Assembly (NCBI RefSeq): GCF_013386165.1
Contig: NZ_JACAOS010000019.1
Coordinates: forward strand, 1-64,000
Direction: 5' to 3'
DNA: 64,000 bases
From: Pseudomonas gingeri
Lineage (GTDB): Bacteria > Pseudomonadota > Gammaproteobacteria > Pseudomonadales > Pseudomonadaceae
Shown: positions 17,660-25,863 of the stretch, in pieces
Position numbering within the stretch: position 1 is the first letter of the stretch
Layout: each line of letters opens with the position of its first letter
Notes under the pieces: generated by a model
The model's database searches: none
The model's input: the letters and a program-made list of their open reading frames with translations, nothing else
Told to the model about the DNA's origin: nothing
Translations under genes and position numbers: made by a program

Positions 17660-18058
17660 CATTCACATCAGTTAAAATCTAGCACCTCAGATACTACTCG
17701 GATATACCTCCTCGGCCACAGTTCAAAGCCTATCCTGCTTACGAGTTACCGATCATAGGCATGCCACATGAGCCAAAGCCGGGTGCAATTGTATCACTGA
17801 CTTGAGGGCGGCACGTCGGCCCAGATGCTGGGAGCTCTCAATTCCCACGCTTGGTGCCAGCCATTCTGACGCCTCGGTAGCTCAGTCACGAGCGCTCGTG
17901 CAGATATGCTGATTGACGTAGCCTCACTTTGACCAATCTTCAGCTCGCTGGAAGTCATTGGTAGCAGGTATCTGTCCGATATGCTGCAGGGAGGTATCAG
18001 AGATCTGCCCGACCCAGGGCAGGTCATGAGCTGCATGATTGCGAATCGGATACGATCT
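17660..18058. other. Intergenic stretch before the IS481-family element
   Basis: No supported gene in about 400 bases. A minus-strand frame (17794-18036, 80 codons) has no recognisable motif or ribosome site. It must contain the promoter of the sce7726-like gene; no clear element was identified. Confidence 0.45.
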
Positions 18059-18062
18059 CTAG

Positions 18063-19079
18063 GTGTTCAGTCTCGGAGAGTCATGGTGCATCCTTAACCC
18101 TCGAACAAGAGGATGCTTTATGGAAGGACGTCTTCATGGCTCAGCCCGAACAACGCCGCGAATTCGAGCCGAGCTCCAAGCGTCGCAAGAGTCGAATCGC
18201 AAGCTTGCAGCCCGTTACAGGCTGAACGTCAAAACCGTCGCCAAATGGCGCTCACGGTCAACAACCAAAGACTCGCGAATGGGGCCTGCCCAGCCCCGTA
18301 GTGCCAAGCTGACACCGGCTGAAGAGGCGATGGTGGTTGAGTTCCGCCAGCGAACGATGCTGCCTTTGGACGACATGTTGGGGCATCTTCATCAGTGCCT
18401 TCCCCAGTTGAGCCGCAGTGCCTTGCATCGTTGCCTGGTCCGTCATGGAATCAGCCAGATCCCGAAGAGCACCGACGCACCTAAGCGCGGCAAGTTCTCC
18501 CCGACGGAGATGGGTTACCTGCATATCGACAGCTCTGAGCTACGCCTGGAGAGCGATAAACAACACATGTTCGTGGCTATCGACCGGGTGACGAAGTTCA
18601 CCTATGTCGCGTTTTTTGATGCGGCAACAAAACGCAATGGTGCCGCGTTTTTGCGCCAGGTGATTCAAGCCTTTCCGTACCCAATCCATACCGTCCTGAC
18701 TGACAACGGCGCAGCATTCACCGAGCAGCCCAGGTATCGGGGCGGAGCCACTAACCTCTTCGGAGGGGCACATCTTTGATCGTGTTTGCTATGAGCACGA
18801 GATCAAACATCGTCTAACCAAACCTTACCATCCATGGACCAACGGCCAAGTCGAGCGAATGAATCGAACGATAAAAGAGGCGACGATCAAGGCGTTTCAC
18901 TACCCCGATTTTGATGCCCTAAAGGCTCACGTACTGGCTTTCGTGATGGCCTATAACTTAGCTAGGCATCTGAAGGCTTTGCGATGGCGCACTCCCTTCA
19001 AAGTGATCTGTGAGGCCTGGACTCAAAATCCAGACCGTTTCACAATTAATCCGCACCATCTCATTCCGGGACCGAACAC
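18063..19079 (+). mobile_element. IS481-family insertion sequence with target duplication CTAG
   Basis: The imperfect terminal inverted repeats are GTGTTCAGTCTCGGA at 18063-18077 and TCCGGGACCGAACAC at 19065-19079, agreeing at 13 of 15 positions. Identical CTAG tetramers sit directly outside (18059-18062 and 19080-19083) and look like the target duplication. The element carries one transposase frame that is now broken. Its right end is about 8 bases from the stop codon of the small nuclease-like gene. Confidence 0.85.
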
Positions 19080-19083
19080 CTAG
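18120..19083 (+). pseudogene. IS481-family transposase, frameshifted
   Basis: The first frame (18120-18779) gives the helix-turn-helix N-terminus and the first two DDE residues (YLHIDSSELR and VLTDNGAAFTE). It then stops after NLFGGAHL. The reading continues in another frame from about 18768 with IFDRVCYEHEIKHRLTKPYHPW and TNGQVERMNRTIKEA (third catalytic residue Glu), ending with TAG inside the target duplication. Comparison with intact IS481 transposases, which read GGAHIFDRV here, places a two-base loss near 18767-18772. The element is therefore probably inactive on its own. Confidence 0.85.
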
Positions 19084-19090
19084 GCCGTCG

Positions 19091-19597
19091 TTACACGATC
19101 AAACCGATATCGCGGGCCTTGATATCGTTAATGACAGATACCGACAGAGGATCGAATCCCAACGTTTTAACCAAAGGTTTCATTTCCTTGGCCAGCGCAT
19201 TACTCAAATCAGGTAGGTATTGCTTGGGAACACCGTTGATGATTAACACGAGCTTGAAACCACACGTGCGCATGTCTAATGTTTGCAAAGCTGCCGGCAG
19301 TTCGGCAACAGCATCGCGATGACGCCCAAGGCATGAGGCAATCGTCAGTTGTGCCGCATTCGTCAGTTTTTGACGAATTTCTTCCATATAGTCTGCCGAG
19401 TTTCGCGGCACACTAGACTTGGCCTCCACAATCCAAGCCTCTTCCCTGCCTCCCGAGGAAGATTTTACCAGTACGAACTCAGCTATTTTCAGCCCTTCCC
19501 CGGCTTTTTTATAAACTAAGCTGCGCTCTATGGGGAAAAATTTATCCTCGTCGTAAGGTCCAAAGCGCATACCTGATTCGTCGAATTCAATACTCAT
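19091..19597 (-). CDS. Small hypothetical protein with E...ExK nuclease-like pattern
   Basis: A 168-residue protein of no family I can name. LKIAEFVLVKSS, then EEAWIVEAKSS, puts Glu40 before Glu58-x-Lys60 in two adjacent predicted strands, the layout of PD-(D/E)xK nuclease cores. The C-terminal half (FKLVLIINGVPKQYLPDLSNAL) looks alpha/beta. Its ATG overlaps the stop of the ATPase gene by four bases (ATGA), so the two are a coupled pair. Inference: the effector of an ATPase-sensor module. It could also be a structural partner with no catalysis. Confidence 0.6.
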   Translation of the reverse strand: MSIEFDESGMRFGPYDEDKFFPIERSLVYKKAGEGLKIAEFVLVKSSSGGREEAWIVEAKSSVPRNSADYMEEIRQKLTNAAQLTIASCLGRHRDAVAELPAALQTLDMRTCGFKLVLIINGVPKQYLPDLSNALAKEMKPLVKTLGFDPLSVSVINDIKARDIGLIV

Positions 19598-20607
19598 CCC
19601 AGAGCTAGCTCCACTTCCTGTTCGTAAAGCCTGATGGACTCGTCAATGATCGGATTATCCGGCATGCCAGCTTGCAAATCATCAGATACCCAATGATCGC
19701 CGAGCGACGACAAAACAGGGATGGATATCTTTTTCTTTTGCGCCGCCAAGTACAAAGCCTTCACGACAAAATAAGAGTGACTGGCGATAAAAAACTGAAT
19801 ACCTCGCTCAGCGAGGGCAACAATAATTTCTATCAATTTGCTGATGGCCACGGGATGCAAAGCGGACTCAGGCTCATCGATAAAAACGACCGAGTCGACG
19901 GACAAATAACGATTACCTAACAGCGTATCAAGAATGGAAATTTTCTTAATGCCTTCAGCCGTTGCACCGATCTGAAATTTTTGATTGCCCTTCTTGAACT
20001 GCCAGCGATTCGACCCGTTATCGAACTCAACTTTACCACCTAGCATGTCTTCCAGATTTTTACGGGCCTTCGCAAAATGCGCGAAATTTTTACCGCCCGT
20101 AGGCGACAGACGAAGCGCCTTGGCCAAATCGTAATACGTATCGTCGAAGCCGAAGTCTTTATCGACTTCACGACTTTTCAAGATGATGTGCTGAAGAGAA
20201 AGCACTTCCTTCGGAGGTAAGAACACAGAGTTGCTTTCACGCGGGGCAACATGATTTTCCAAAGAAACGATATTTTTAGTCGTGTCTTTACCAAAACCAT
20301 AACGAAAAAATTGGTTATCGACTTTCACTTTGCAGGACAATGGACTGTCCGCACTCTTTGTAACCAAATCACCAATCTTGTCCGTCTGGAAGGTCCAGTA
20401 TAACTTGTCGGCCAATATCTCCGGCGCGGTGCGCTGTTCATTTCCGCGCTGATACTCTTCAAGAGTACGCATGGTGCAATACAACGCTTTGAGCAAGAAA
20501 GTTTTGCCACAGCCATTAGCGCCAATGACCAGATTGATACCTGAGAGATTTTCCCAGCTAATATCTTGCAAAGGTCCAAAATTATCTAACTCAACGCTAT
20601 TGAGCAT
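19594..20607 (-). CDS. AAA-family ATPase, SMC/ABC-like (AAA15/AAA21 type)
   Basis: A 337-residue ATPase of the OLD/RecF-like single-chain class. N-terminal LDNFGPLQDISWENLSG precedes Walker A GANGCGKT at 29-36, an ABC-signature-like GATAEGIKKIS at 214-224, Walker B VVFIDEPES at 240-248 with Asp244/Glu245, the D-loop SALHP, and a switch histidine in IASHS near 277. No TOPRIM nuclease domain is present, so it is not a classic OLD protein. It is cotranscribed with a small nuclease-like protein. Such two-gene pairs are common among anti-phage systems, but no named system fits exactly. Confidence 0.82.
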   Translation of the reverse strand: MLNSVELDNFGPLQDISWENLSGINLVIGANGCGKTFLLKALYCTMRTLEEYQRGNEQRTAPEILADKLYWTFQTDKIGDLVTKSADSPLSCKVKVDNQFFRYGFGKDTTKNIVSLENHVAPRESNSVFLPPKEVLSLQHIILKSREVDKDFGFDDTYYDLAKALRLSPTGGKNFAHFAKARKNLEDMLGGKVEFDNGSNRWQFKKGNQKFQIGATAEGIKKISILDTLLGNRYLSVDSVVFIDEPESALHPVAISKLIEIIVALAERGIQFFIASHSYFVVKALYLAAQKKKISIPVLSSLGDHWVSDDLQAGMPDNPIIDESIRLYEQEVELALG

Positions 20608-20869
20608 TGGCTGAAGCTCCTCTCTAGCCCAAAACCAGAGAGTGAGATTATCACTACCACCCTCTTACGGCCATCATGGCTCCAAAACAACACAAAGATA
20701 AGTCTCACAAAACATTGCTCTAGAGCTGGCTTGACCCTCCCCCTCTATCTCCATATCCTCGCAGCTGTCACGACACATTCGTGATCGGATTTGACGGTCC
20801 GGCTTCTAACGAGATACGACGCACCCCTTGTATCGCCGCGTGGGCACCTTCGTGCCTGTTGCATGGCTT
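20608..20869. other. Intergenic region upstream of the ATPase pair
   Basis: No gene is supported. It should carry the minus-strand promoter of the ATPase operon and a plus-strand promoter for the structured RNA and DUF3077 gene. The segment GGGCACCTTCGTGCC near 20842 forms a small hairpin. Confidence 0.45.
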
Positions 20870-20950
20870 TATGGTGACTGTGCGTGGGGCACCTTCGGGT
20901 GCGCCGGGTTTCTCGTTTCCGGTCCGTCAACCTACGCACAGTTGCCACCC
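20870..20950 (+). ncRNA. Strongly folded leader RNA, C4-antisense-like
   Basis: GGTGACTGTGCGT (20873-20885) pairs with ACGCACAGTTGCCACC (20934-20949), enclosing a perfect GGGGCACC-TTCG-GGTGCGCC-type hairpin (20886-20905) and a second CCGG arm. This three-way-junction layout, with the GGTGACTGTGCGTGGGG and CAACCTACGCACAGTTGCCACCC strands, resembles the C4 antisense RNA family of phages and bacterial islands. It sits just upstream of a DUF3077 gene, as I recall seeing in other Pseudomonas genomes. The fold is visible; the family name is a tentative match from memory. Confidence 0.55.
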
Positions 20951-20994
20951 GTTCGTTTGACGGCGTCTGGTGGCGGCTCAAAACGAGAATCGGA

Positions 20995-21288
20995 ATGATG
21001 AAAAAGCCTACCAGCCACAAAGTCCCGTTTGGTCGCTACAACGAAACCGAGGCAACACTCTTTAGTGTCAATGCAGGTATCCCGCTGATCCATCTGCTGG
21101 AGAACGCCTCCATTGCCCTCGACTGCTCCTGTGCACTAAATGAAGAACTGGCCTATGGGGACAGCCGCCATCATCGATCATTGCGATGGACCGCGCTCCA
21201 GTTGGACGAAATGGCCAAGGCACTGATCGACGCCGCCATGAGCGGGGTACTGGCTGAACAGTCCGCAACGACCGAACAAACACACTGA
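20995..21288 (+). CDS. DUF3077 domain small protein
   Basis: A 97-residue protein with the DUF3077 layout: ATLFSVNAGIPLIHLLENASIALDCS, then a helix ending RWTALQLDEMAKALIDAAMSG. The family is common in many copies in Pseudomonas and has no known function. The start is one of two adjacent ATGs (20995 or 20998); the longer frame to 20884 runs through the folded RNA and is rejected. A perfect hairpin follows the stop. It is the last gene before the duplicated DUF4105 3' end that closes the inserted region. Confidence 0.75.
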   Translation: MMKKPTSHKVPFGRYNETEATLFSVNAGIPLIHLLENASIALDCSCALNEELAYGDSRHHRSLRWTALQLDEMAKALIDAAMSGVLAEQSATTEQTH

Positions 21289-21307
21289 TCATCCCAAGAA
21301 CTAGGAA

Positions 21308-21338
21308 CAGGTCGTATTGCGCCGATACGACCTGCCTG
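21308..21338 (+). terminator. Hairpin after the DUF3077 gene
   Basis: CAGGTCGTAT and ATACGACCTG form a perfect ten-pair stem with a seven-base loop, 19 bases after the stop codon. The following sequence is CCTGTCGCCTT, so the T-run is weak. Confidence 0.65.
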
Positions 21339-21347
21339 TCGCCTTAT

Positions 21348-21434
21348 ATCGAGGCCAGCGAGGCCAACCTGAAGCTGGTCGGCGAACACCTGCGGGAGCT
21401 GCACAAGGCAGTGGGAAGGCTGGAGCTATCCTGA
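21348..21434 (+). pseudogene. Displaced 3' end of a DUF4105 gene
   Basis: These 87 bases match the end of the intact DUF4105 gene (12814-12900): the first 48 positions are identical, and nine of the remaining 39 differ. The frame is still open and would read IEASEANLKLVGEHLRELHKA to a TGA stop. It has no upstream gene body. It marks the right junction of the inserted region, as a displaced target-gene end left by integration or recombination. The differences show it is not a recent exact duplication. Confidence 0.9.
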
Positions 21435-21712
21435 TCCCCACCCCCACCTCCTACAGGTCCCGAGTTTCCCCAGCGAAAGCTGGCTGAAAGCTTCCCCCAT
21501 TAGTATCGCCTCGCCACCGGCACCAGACCGGTCGGCCACGGCGCGCCCCGACAGCGCGCCGCGGCCCTTTCACAAAAATAAGATGGTGATACCGATGTCC
21601 GCTACGACCCGCCTGTTCGCTGCAAATCCGCCCGTAACACCCGCGCTCGACGCCCTGCGCTGACCCTCAGTCGCTTCGCCTTCCCTAGCCGCGTTACGCC
21701 CGGAGTATTCCC

Positions 21713-23020
21713 ATGCTGACTTTCCTTGGCTTTGCCATGGTCATTACCTTCATGTACCTGATCATGACCAAGCGCCTGTCCGCGCTGATCGCCCTGATCA
21801 TCGTGCCAATTGTCTTCGCCCTGTTCGGCGGCTTCGCCGCGGGCATCGGCAAGATGATGATCGACGGCATCACCAAGCTCGCGCCCACCGGCGTGATGCT
21901 GATGTTCGCCATCCTGTATTTCGCCCTGATGATCGACTCCGGCCTGTTCGACCCGGCCGTGCGCAAGATCCTAAAGCTGGTCAAGGGCGACCCGCTGAAA
22001 GTCTCGGTGGGCACCGCCGTGCTGGCCCTGGTGGTGTCCCTGGACGGTGATGGCGCCACCACCTACATGATCTGCGTCGCCGCCATGCTGCCGCTGTACA
22101 GCCGCATCGGCATGAGCCCGCGCATCATGGCCGGGCTGATCATCCTCGCCGGTGGCGTGATGAACATGACCCCCTGGGGCGGCCCCACCGCCCGGGCCGC
22201 GAGCGCGCTGCACGTCGACCCCTCGGACATCTTCGTACCGATGATCCCGGCCATGCTCGCCGGGGTCCTGGCGATCCTGGCCATCGCCTACGTCTATGGC
22301 CTGCGCGAACGGGCACGCCTGGGCGAGTTGCATGTCCTCGGCGATGAGGTCGACCACAGCGAAATCAGCGTCTCGCAGTACCCGGACGCGCGCCGGCCGA
22401 AACTGATCCTGTTCAACGGCGCCCTGACCATCGCCTTGATGTGCGCCCTGATCGCCGGCCTGCTGCCGTTGCCGGTGCTGTTCATGGTGGCGTTCAGCAT
22501 TGCCATGATCGTCAACTATCCGTGCCTGCAACAGCAGAAGGACCGTATCGCCGCCCACGCCGGCAGTGTGCTGGCGGTGGTCGGGCTGATCTTCGCCGCC
22601 GGTATCTTCACCGGTATCCTGTCGGGCACCGGCATGGTCGACGCCATGTCCAAGAGCCTGCTGGCGGTGATCCCGTCGGCGCTCGGCCCTTACCTGGCGC
22701 CGATTACCGCACTGGTAAGCATGCCGTTCACCTTTTTCATGTCCAACGACGCCTTCTACTACGGCGTGCTGCCGGTGCTCGCCGAGGCCGCCAGCCACTA
22801 CGGCATCAGCGCCGTGGAAATGGCCCGTGCCTCGATCGTCGGCCAGCCCGTCCACCTGTTGAGCCCGCTGGTGCCTTCGACCTACCTGCTGGTGGCCCTG
22901 GCCGGTATCGAATTCGGCGATCACCAGCGCTTCACGCTCAAGTGGGCGGTGCTGGTGTGCTTGTGCATCCTGCTGGCCGCCTTGCTGCTGGGGACCTTTC
23001 CACTCTTCGGCAGTCTATAA
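21713..23020 (+). CDS. Citrate:proton symporter, CitMHS family
   Basis: A 435-residue inner-membrane carrier with about twelve hydrophobic helices. It matches the CitMHS family, which imports citrate complexed with divalent metal together with protons. Characteristic segments are LVVSLDGDGATTYMICVAAMLPLY, GGVMNMTPWGGPTARAASAL and VSMPFTFFMSNDAFYYGVLP. GGAGTATTCCC precedes the ATG. The first gene to the right of the insertion, it has core-like composition. No two-component regulator adjoins it. The 278-base upstream gap shows an AT-poor leader and no gene. Confidence 0.9.
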   Translation: MLTFLGFAMVITFMYLIMTKRLSALIALIIVPIVFALFGGFAAGIGKMMIDGITKLAPTGVMLMFAILYFALMIDSGLFDPAVRKILKLVKGDPLKVSVGTAVLALVVSLDGDGATTYMICVAAMLPLYSRIGMSPRIMAGLIILAGGVMNMTPWGGPTARAASALHVDPSDIFVPMIPAMLAGVLAILAIAYVYGLRERARLGELHVLGDEVDHSEISVSQYPDARRPKLILFNGALTIALMCALIAGLLPLPVLFMVAFSIAMIVNYPCLQQQKDRIAAHAGSVLAVVGLIFAAGIFTGILSGTGMVDAMSKSLLAVIPSALGPYLAPITALVSMPFTFFMSNDAFYYGVLPVLAEAASHYGISAVEMARASIVGQPVHLLSPLVPSTYLLVALAGIEFGDHQRFTLKWAVLVCLCILLAALLLGTFPLFGSL

Positions 23021-23111
23021 AGACAATGATTCTCTGCCGTATCGGCGCACAGTCTTCAGAAACTGAAGCCTGGCGCCGATACGGCTCCAACACTCGTACA
23101 AAGGAATAGAT

Positions 23112-23879
23112 ATGGATTGGCTGACCAACCCGGAAATCTGGGTGGCCTTTTTCACCCTGACCGCCCTGGAGATTGTCCTGGGCATCGACAACATCATCAT
23201 GATCTCGATCCTGGTCAGTCGCATGCCCCGGCCTATGCAACAGCGCACGCGGATCTTCGGCCTGGCCCTGGCGATGGTCACCCGGATCTTGCTGCTGCTG
23301 TCCATCACCTGGGTCATGCGCCTGACCGACGACCTGTTCGTGGTCTTTGGCCAGGGTATCTCCGGGCGTGACTTGATCCTGTTCTTCGGTGGCCTGTTCC
23401 TGCTGTGGAAAAGCTCCCAGGAGATCTATCACGGCATGGAAGGCGAGGAAGAAGTAGGCGACGGGCCGAAAGGCAAGGGCGGCAACTTCCTCTACACCAT
23501 CATCCAGATCGCCATTATCGACATCGTGTTCTCCCTCGACTCGGTGATTACCGCCGTGGGCATGGTCTCCTATGTACCGGTGATGATCGCCGCGATCGTG
23601 GTGGCGGTGCTGGTGATGATGCTGGCGTCGAAGACCATCGGCGACTTCATCGACAAGCACCCGTCGCTGAAGATGCTCGCGCTGTCATTCCTGATCGTGG
23701 TCGGTACCGTGCTGATCGCCGAAGCCTTCGACGTGCATGTGCCCAAAGGCTACGTCTACTTCGCCATGGCGTTCTCCCTGGCGGTGGAAGCGATCAACAT
23801 CAAGATGCGCACGGCGATGCAGAAAAAGAAGCAGGAACAGCAAGCCGGGGAACAACACGAGGATGTGACGGGTCAATAA
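23112..23879 (+). CDS. TerC-family membrane protein
   Basis: A 255-residue integral membrane protein with seven to eight helices. The two conserved acidic motifs of the TerC family are present: LEIVLGIDNIIMISI and IIDIVFSLDSVITAVGMV. TerC proteins are linked to metal (Mn) export and, in some hosts, tellurite resistance, and can load metal to exported enzymes. AAAGGAATAG precedes the ATG. The C-terminus is a charged, glutamine-rich tail. Standalone gene followed by a REPIN 12 bases after the stop. Confidence 0.9.
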   Translation: MDWLTNPEIWVAFFTLTALEIVLGIDNIIMISILVSRMPRPMQQRTRIFGLALAMVTRILLLLSITWVMRLTDDLFVVFGQGISGRDLILFFGGLFLLWKSSQEIYHGMEGEEEVGDGPKGKGGNFLYTIIQIAIIDIVFSLDSVITAVGMVSYVPVMIAAIVVAVLVMMLASKTIGDFIDKHPSLKMLALSFLIVVGTVLIAEAFDVHVPKGYVYFAMAFSLAVEAINIKMRTAMQKKKQEQQAGEQHEDVTGQ

Positions 23880-23891
23880 CCCCAAGCACAT

Positions 23892-23971
23892 GTAGGAGCG
23901 AGCTTGCTCGCGATGGCGGCCACGACGTCACCGCCAGCCTGTCGGCTGATCGCGAGCAAGCTCGCTCCTAC
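23892..23971. repeat. REPIN downstream of the TerC gene
   Basis: The arms are GTAGGAGCGAGCTTGCTCGC and its reverse complement, ending CTCGCTCCTAC, with about 35 bases between them. Same family as the element at 279-377. Confidence 0.92.
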
Positions 23972-24149
23972 AGGGGCAGTGGGGAAACATGAAAATGTGA
24001 CATTTTTGTTTCAGGACAGACGCAAGCCATGCGATGCTGGCGCTCGGCCAAATAGCCAACTACAGCTTAGGGACAAGTCGTAGAAAAAAGGCGAACCGTC
24101 ATAATCCGAACTTGCCCCCATGGGGCACCGTCATGCCAGGGGGCCGTCC

Positions 24150-25808
24150 ATGCTGACCCTGCTCAATCTGCTTTCCGCCGTGACCCTGCTGATCTGGGGC
24201 ACGCATATCGTCCGTACCGGCATCTTGCGGGTCTACGGTTCACACCTGCGCCACGTCATCGGCCGCAACATGTCCAAGCGTCCACTGGCGTTCCTCGCCG
24301 GGATCCTGGTCACGGCCATGGTGCAGAGCAGTAACGCCACCGCCATGCTGGTGACATCCTTCGTCGGCCAGGGCCTGATGGCCCTGACTCCGGCCCTGGC
24401 AATCATGCTCGGCGCCGATGTCGGGACCGCGCTGATGGCCCGGGTGCTGACCTTCGACCTGTCCTGGCTGTCGCCGCTGCTGATCTTCCTCGGGGTGATC
24501 TTTTTCCTCTCGCGCAAGCAGACCCGCGCCGGCCAGCTCGGCCGCGTCGGCATCGGCCTGGGGCTGATCATCCTCGCCCTGCAACTGATCGTCGAAGCCG
24601 CCGCGCCCATTACCCACGCCCAAGGGGTGAAGGTGGTGTTCGCCTCCCTGACCGGCGATATCCTCCTCGATGCCCTGATCGGCGCGCTGTTCGCGATGGT
24701 GTCCTACTCAAGCCTCGCCGCCGTGCTGCTGACCGCGACCCTGGCCGGCGCCGACGTGATCAGCCTGCCGGTCGCCATCGGCCTGGTGATCGGCGCGAAC
24801 ATCGGCAGCGGCGTGCTGGCCTTCCTCAGCACCAGCATGCAGAACGCCGCCGGCCGCCAGGTGGCCCTCGGCAGCCTGCTGTACAAGCTGATCGGCCTGC
24901 TGCTGATCATCCCGGCGCTGAGCCCATTGGCCCACTGGTTCGACGGCCTGGAGTACAGCCCCCAGGAAATAGTCATCGGCTTCCACCTGCTCTACAACAC
25001 GATACGCTGCGTGCTGCTGCTGCCCAGCGTCGGCCCGATGGCGCGAGTCTGTGCCTGGCTGCTGCCGGAGCAGCCCGAGGTCAATGGCAAGGCCAAACCT
25101 CGCCACCTCGACCCCGCCGCCCTCGACACCCCCAGCCTGGCGCTGTCCAACGCCGTGCGCGAAACCCTGCGCATCGGTGACCTGATCGACAGCATGCTCG
25201 ACGCCATGCTCAATGCCCTCAACGGCAAGCAGACCGCCGTGGCCATCGAAATACGCCGCCTCAGCGACGACGTCGAGGTGCTCGGCAGCGCGGTCAAACT
25301 CTATCTGGCGCAAATGCCCCGGGAAGACCTCAGTGAGCAGGACAGCCGGCGCTGGGCGGAAACCATCGAGCTGGCGGTCAACCTGAAGCTGGCCGCCGAC
25401 CTGATCGAGCAGATGCTGCGCAAGGTGCAACGGCAGAAGACCTCGCAACGCCGCTCGTTTTCCGAGGACGGCCTGGAGGAGTTGGCCGGGCTACAACGGC
25501 AACTGATCGACAACCTGCGCCTGGGCCTCACGGTGTTCCTCGGCGCCGATCCGCAGAACGCCCGGCAACTGCTGCGGGAAAAACGTCGTTTCCGCGCCCA
25601 GGAACGGCGCCTGGCCCACGCCCACGTCAGCCGTTTGCAGCGCGGAGTGGTGCAGAGCCTGGAAACCAGCTCGCTGCACCTGGAGCTGATTGCCGACATG
25701 AAACGCCTGAATTCGTTATTCTGCGGCAGCGCCTATGCGGTGCTGGAAACCGCCGAGACCGGAGCCCTGGCCGTGGAAGATCTCGACGACATCAGCCAAT
25801 CGTCTTGA
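24150..25808 (+). CDS. Na/Pi cotransporter family protein with PhoU-like C-terminus
   Basis: A 552-residue protein. Residues 1 to about 310 form two Na/Pi-cotransporter repeats, with TAMVQSSNATAMLVTSF and the second QSS-like MVSYSSLAAVLLTATL. The rest is a cytosolic helical domain resembling PhoU (repeated SMLDAMLNAL and LAADLIEQMLRKVQRQ). It probably moves phosphate out of or into the cell with sodium. ATG 24150 begins at the first membrane helix; an ATG ten codons earlier (24120) is possible. It shows no Pho box that I can identify. Confidence 0.88.
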   Translation: MLTLLNLLSAVTLLIWGTHIVRTGILRVYGSHLRHVIGRNMSKRPLAFLAGILVTAMVQSSNATAMLVTSFVGQGLMALTPALAIMLGADVGTALMARVLTFDLSWLSPLLIFLGVIFFLSRKQTRAGQLGRVGIGLGLIILALQLIVEAAAPITHAQGVKVVFASLTGDILLDALIGALFAMVSYSSLAAVLLTATLAGADVISLPVAIGLVIGANIGSGVLAFLSTSMQNAAGRQVALGSLLYKLIGLLLIIPALSPLAHWFDGLEYSPQEIVIGFHLLYNTIRCVLLLPSVGPMARVCAWLLPEQPEVNGKAKPRHLDPAALDTPSLALSNAVRETLRIGDLIDSMLDAMLNALNGKQTAVAIEIRRLSDDVEVLGSAVKLYLAQMPREDLSEQDSRRWAETIELAVNLKLAADLIEQMLRKVQRQKTSQRRSFSEDGLEELAGLQRQLIDNLRLGLTVFLGADPQNARQLLREKRRFRAQERRLAHAHVSRLQRGVVQSLETSSLHLELIADMKRLNSLFCGSAYAVLETAETGALAVEDLDDISQSS

Positions 25809-25863
25809 ACGTCCACGGTTGCCCCGTTGTCTTTGCGTAGGACCCTGCCTTCGGAAAATGGTT

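Noticed and set aside
17794..18036. An 80-codon minus-strand frame between the sce7726-like gene and the IS481 element
   Set aside because: No motif, no ribosome site and average composition; too little to call a gene.
19594..20607. The ATPase as an OLD-family nuclease or as the PARIS AriA gene with AriB
   Set aside because: No TOPRIM motif occurs in the ATPase or in its 168-residue partner, which instead shows E...ExK.
20750..20870. A tRNA-like fold before the DUF3077 gene
   Set aside because: No T-loop or CCA-compatible acceptor; the pairing fits a C4-like three-way junction lying further downstream.
12901..21434. The insertion as an integrase-driven element with attL/attR at a tRNA gene
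   Set aside because: No tRNA gene and no integrase are visible. The only repeated border is the DUF4105 gene end, and the two copies differ at nine positions.
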